This document shows, piece by piece, positions 7,315 to 10,005 of a DNA stretch of 10,005 nucleotides (its first letter is position 1; each line of letters begins with the position of its first letter). The notes under the pieces were generated by a model, which saw only the letters and a program-made list of their open reading frames with translations, was not told where the DNA came from and searched no databases. Made by a program: the position numbers and the translations under genes. Source of the stretch: Fragilaria radians (lineage: Eukaryota; Bacillariophyta; Fragilariophyceae; Fragilariales; Fragilariaceae); assembly GCA_900642245.1 (NCBI GenBank), contig CAAAJI010000221.1, forward strand, positions 49,192-59,196, in the 5' to 3' direction.

Positions 7315-7971
7315 ATGTTAACCAGTCTCCCCAGTGTCAAAGACACTTACTTTCAGCACAAGGTGCTGATGAGAATCCATGGCCAGCCCACATATGAGAC
7401 TCTCCAAACAATCGCGACCGAAATCAAAGCTTATGCTGCTTCGGTCCCCTCCACACTTGGAGGCGGCCAATACGGCCACCTAGGACTCATTCTGTCTGTT
7501 GACCGTTATGCTACTTTAGCAAATACTGTACCTTGGGTTAGTCCTCCTAATCCAGGCCCATTTGCTCCACCCGCTAACAGTACTGGACCGCAACTTGAAG
7601 CTGCCAAAGATGTATGGCGTGAGCTCAAGCTCTTCTTTGACCTCTGTCAAGCCACAGAGAAGGCAATCATCATGCAGATTGTTGAATCTATTGATCCAAT
7701 CTATCTCCGAGCCCTGCTCAATTGTATTACCGGCCAATACTCCACCAATGTTTGTGCCGTGCTTTTGCACCTCTTTACCACTCACGGTAAAATTATCTCC
7801 CAACAGGTCAAAGCTAAAGAAATGTCAACATTTAATATGCATTATGACATTTCACTCCCTGTTGACACTGTCTTCAATGCCATTGATGATCTTATTGATC
7901 TTGCAGAGCATGCCCTGTTATTTTACTGCAATCATCAGGTCAATTTAACACGTAGATTAACGAACGATTGA
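7315..7971 (+). CDS. Copia-type gag, 3'-truncated by insertion
   Basis: The ATG at 7315 opens 218 codons starting MLTSLPSVKDTYFQHKVLM. Residues 49-58 read GGGQYGHLGL, followed by SVDRYA and, about residues 75-85, a proline-rich PPNPGPFAPPA loop. A helical region with EAAKDVWRELKLFFDLCQAT comes next. I recognise this pattern from gag-like proteins of diatom copia elements, where it forms the particle shell. There are no CCHC knuckles because the frame ends early: the TGA at 7969-7971 is the first three bases of the probable LTR of the minus-strand element, so the last native codons are ARG-LEU-THR-ASN-ASP. No internal stop or frameshift is visible, which suggests the host element was fairly young when hit. 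It is not closely related to the gag at 5675. Confidence 0.8.
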   Translation: MLTSLPSVKDTYFQHKVLMRIHGQPTYETLQTIATEIKAYAASVPSTLGGGQYGHLGLILSVDRYATLANTVPWVSPPNPGPFAPPANSTGPQLEAAKDVWRELKLFFDLCQATEKAIIMQIVESIDPIYLRALLNCITGQYSTNVCAVLLHLFTTHGKIISQQVKAKEMSTFNMHYDISLPVDTVFNAIDDLIDLAEHALLFYCNHQVNLTRRLTND

Positions 7972-8170
7972 GGTTGGGCAAAGGAGCTAAAGAAAGCGTA
8001 GAAATGAAAATTATGACTTAATTCTAATGTTTGTATTGAATCTTTTGGATCTTATTCAGTGTGACTTGATACGATTGGACAAATCATACATTGTCTTCAT
8101 TTGTTGTTGACATATATACTATCTGCGAATTATTTAGATAGTGCTTCTCTTTCGTATCCATTTCTTTACA
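7969..8170 (-). repeat. Probable 3' LTR of the minus-strand copia element
   Basis: On the minus strand, the purine run GTGAGGGAG (8179-8171) is followed by TGTAAAG (8170-8164). The sequence ends CCCAACCTCA at 7969, giving TG...CA ends and about 202 bases. An alternative left end, TGAGG at 8178, would pair exactly with the terminal CCTCA. The LTR carries a stem, ACTATCT (8118-8124) and AGATAGT (8136-8142), next to a TATATATG box-like sequence on the minus strand (8111-8118). The 5' partner LTR would lie beyond the right edge. The boundary at 7969 coincides with the end of the plus-strand gag frame. Confidence 0.6.
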
Positions 8171-8179
8171 CTCCCTCAC
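8171..8179 (-). other. Candidate polypurine tract of the minus-strand element
   Basis: The minus strand reads GTGAGGGAG between the pol stop (8207) and TGTAAAG. A purine-rich tract directly before TG is where plus-strand synthesis of LTR elements is primed. The T at the second position makes it imperfect. Confidence 0.45.
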
Positions 8180-8206
8180 ACTGCTATATAATCGTGGGGA
8201 ATTGTT

Positions 8207-10005
8207 TTACCATCCCATTACAGTTTTCCGATGTCTGTTTAATGTGTCTTCATTGACAGCCTTAGTTAAGTGATCAGCTTGTTGGTCATGGGTACTAATG
8301 TGATGTATAGTGATTTCCTGCCGTTCCACATAGTCGCGGAAATGGTGCAGTCGCACATTTAGGTGTTTTGTTCGTGGTCGATATTTAAATGCTTTTGCCA
8401 TTTCAATCGCGCCTGAGTTATCCTCAAACACCCGGCACAAAATCCTTGTTTGCGAGGTCTGTATAGGAAATTTGAATTTCTTCATTTCTTTCAACAGTTC
8501 CATAATCGGTATTGCGTCACGGAGTGCATAGCTCAATCCTGTGTATTCACTTTCCGTTGCTGATAATGCTATCTCATTTTGCAACTGTGACTTCCATAGT
8601 ATTGGACACCCGGCATAACTAATTATATAACCGTGCCTTGAACGTGCGGTGTCCTTATCTGTCATTGCTTCTATTGGGTTCCAATCCCCGCAAAAACTTG
8701 CATCAACATATACCTCTAAATCTTTTCCCATGATTAGGCGATATATCGTTCCTTTGTCACGGGTGAATTTGAGGTATCTTCCAATCCATCGCACTGCTTC
8801 ACCATGCTCACGCTTTGGATTTGAAACAAACCGTGCACATTGATGTACTGCGTAAGCAATATCACTGCGAGTGGCTTTTTCTAAATAGTTTAACTTTCCT
8901 ATCACTGAACGATAGTCAAAAGAATTGTCAAAATTTTGAGAATTTGAATGTCTCGTAATCAATTTTGATGATGCAGCAGGTGTGGTGCGTGCTTTTACCA
9001 AATTGTCATTTAGATGAAGGTCATTGAGGATTTGGTCAATAAGGTGTGGTTGTAACATGTGAATTGTACCATCACTTCTTCGCTCAATACTCACACCAAG
9101 AAAATCAGCTCGGTCACCTTCAACAATGATTTCCAGTTTTGCTTTTTCCTTCAGTTCCTTGATGATAGTATCAATCTCCATTTTATTTGGTCCTGCCAAC
9201 AGACTGTCATCTGTATAGAGAACATACATTGTTGTTCCTCTATAGAAGACACATTCATCAACTTTAGATTGAACAAAGTTGAGAATGTTGACCAATTTAA
9301 TAGCTGAGTACTTATTCCATACTCGCCCGGCTTGTTTCTGCCCATAAAAATTTCTATGTATCTGTAGGACATATTCCTTTGGGTCTGAACCATCATCCAA
9401 TGCCATTCCAGCTGGTATCTTCATATACAGCGTCTTTTCAACTGGCGCTTGTGCAAATGCTTGCACATAATCTATCTGTTTGGTGTGCCAGTTATGCACA
9501 GCAGTTAGAGTCAACAACATACGTACCGAATTCCATGATGCAACTGGTGAGTAGGTTTCATTATAATGAATTCCTTTCCTCATTCTTGATCCATCTATGT
9601 TTAGTCTAGCCTTGTACTTTTTAATAGTAACTGTTTTGACGTCACGCTTTCGTCTCATTTGCCAGACAGCTGGAAGTATGATATGCCCCTCAGGTACATT
9701 GGATTTGTGGATGATAGTGAAGTTTCCATTATTGTATTGGTCATCTACTTCTTTCATCATGCTATCCAGAAACAGTTGACTATCTTTTTCTTTCATAGTT
9801 TCATGGTAATAGAACGTATCTGGGTCCGATACTGCTTTGAAGGCTAGTAGTGGATCATCATAGTTGAGTCTACTATACAGAGATGTAGCTTCATTTTTAG
9901 CTAATTCACCCTCAATTGTAGGTGTAGATATGGTACTTATATTAGTTACCATTGTCTCGATCAGTTGTGTAGCAGGCTTGGTCATACAACCTGACCTTGT
10001 AAAGG
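8207..10005 (-). CDS. Copia-type pol, C-terminal part (reverse transcriptase and RNase H), 5' partial
   Basis: The frame is open from a TAA at 8207-8209 to the right edge. The ATG at 9985 is probably internal, because the frame continues upstream as FTRSGC, like the TRSGR linker before RT in copia pol. Numbering from that Met: an RT region begins about residue 85 with KYKARLNIDG at 123-132, QIDYVQAFAQAP (170-181, first catalytic Asp 172) and NFYGQKQAGRVW (212-223). YTDD lies at 257-260 in place of the commoner YVDD. RNase H follows with YVDASF (Asp 428), LSATESEY (Glu 478), EDNSGAI (Asp 522), RTKHLNVRLHHFRDYV (538-553) and DHLTKAV (571-577). It would make cDNA from the element RNA and remove the RNA strand. 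No stop or frameshift occurs in at least 598 codons and every catalytic acid is present, so this copy is likely young. Integrase, protease and gag should lie to the right. Confidence 0.95.
   Translation of the reverse strand, partial: FTRSGCMTKPATQLIETMVTNISTISTPTIEGELAKNEATSLYSRLNYDDPLLAFKAVSDPDTFYYHETMKEKDSQLFLDSMMKEVDDQYNNGNFTIIHKSNVPEGHIILPAVWQMRRKRDVKTVTIKKYKARLNIDGSRMRKGIHYNETYSPVASWNSVRMLLTLTAVHNWHTKQIDYVQAFAQAPVEKTLYMKIPAGMALDDGSDPKEYVLQIHRNFYGQKQAGRVWNKYSAIKLVNILNFVQSKVDECVFYRGTTMYVLYTDDSLLAGPNKMEIDTIIKELKEKAKLEIIVEGDRADFLGVSIERRSDGTIHMLQPHLIDQILNDLHLNDNLVKARTTPAASSKLITRHSNSQNFDNSFDYRSVIGKLNYLEKATRSDIAYAVHQCARFVSNPKREHGEAVRWIGRYLKFTRDKGTIYRLIMGKDLEVYVDASFCGDWNPIEAMTDKDTARSRHGYIISYAGCPILWKSQLQNEIALSATESEYTGLSYALRDAIPIMELLKEMKKFKFPIQTSQTRILCRVFEDNSGAIEMAKAFKYRPRTKHLNVRLHHFRDYVERQEITIHHISTHDQQADHLTKAVNEDTLNRHRKTVMGW

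Larger units (their letters stand above)
7969..10005 (-). mobile_element. Ty1/copia LTR retrotransposon, 3' part, inserted in a plus-strand gag
   Basis: The order on the minus strand is intact pol, stop, purine tract and LTR, which is the canonical 3' half of a copia element. It abuts the truncated gag at 7968. If the boundary is right, the five bases ACGAT (7964-7968) should be repeated beyond the element's other end, outside this window. Confidence 0.8.

Noticed and set aside
7516..7948. Other-frame open frames over the second gag
   Set aside because: These are shadows of the real gag frame, which carries the recognisable motifs.
8649..9847. Plus-strand and alternate minus frames over the intact pol
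   Set aside because: They are shadows of the 592-codon pol frame.
1..10005. A novel defence, biosynthetic or regulatory gene system
   Set aside because: All recognisable coding sequence is retroelement-derived, and the unexplained parts are short, broken or repetitive.

Overview
The window looks like a transposon-rich piece of a eukaryotic nuclear genome, AT-rich by eye. I see no complete host gene, no rRNA or tRNA, and no prokaryotic operon structure. What can be identified is mostly Ty1/copia-type LTR retrotransposon sequence. The style of the gag and pol proteins (a gag with a GGGQYGHLGL motif, a pol with a YTDD active site, and a second pol ending in a SEENVSDILTKP-type tail) matches, from memory, copia elements common in diatoms and related stramenopiles. 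That assignment is an inference.

Left part (1-3900): there are decayed traces only. An RNase H-like remnant lies near 590-890 (+). A frame-broken coding remnant of unknown family lies at about 1449-1870 (-). A degenerate array of about 60-base tandem units spans 2311-2560. A recent direct duplication of about 175 bases has a 198-base period (3115-3488). Between these I see only AT-rich sequence without convincing genes.

Middle part (3926-7160): a degenerate copia pol on the minus strand (RT with YVDD, then RNase H, with stops and frameshifts) abuts a plus-strand copia element made of LTR-like sequence, gag, two CCHC zinc knuckles and the start of a DSGA protease. The gag frame is split by about 330 bases that hold the last 40 codons of a copia pol, a polypurine stretch and an LTR-like sequence resembling the one upstream of gag. 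This looks like a 5'-truncated retroelement piece inside a relative.

Right part (7160-10005): the 5' portion of a different gag (+) ends at the edge of a probable LTR belonging to a minus-strand copia element. That element's pol (RT plus RNase H, at least 598 codons) is open to the window edge without a break. It is the youngest-looking element here and seems to have inserted into the gag.

At least three copia lineages are therefore stacked in about 6 kb. The layering order is readable from who interrupts whom. I found no previously undescribed functional system. The interest lies in the nesting, the truncated internal insertion and several unexplained repeats.
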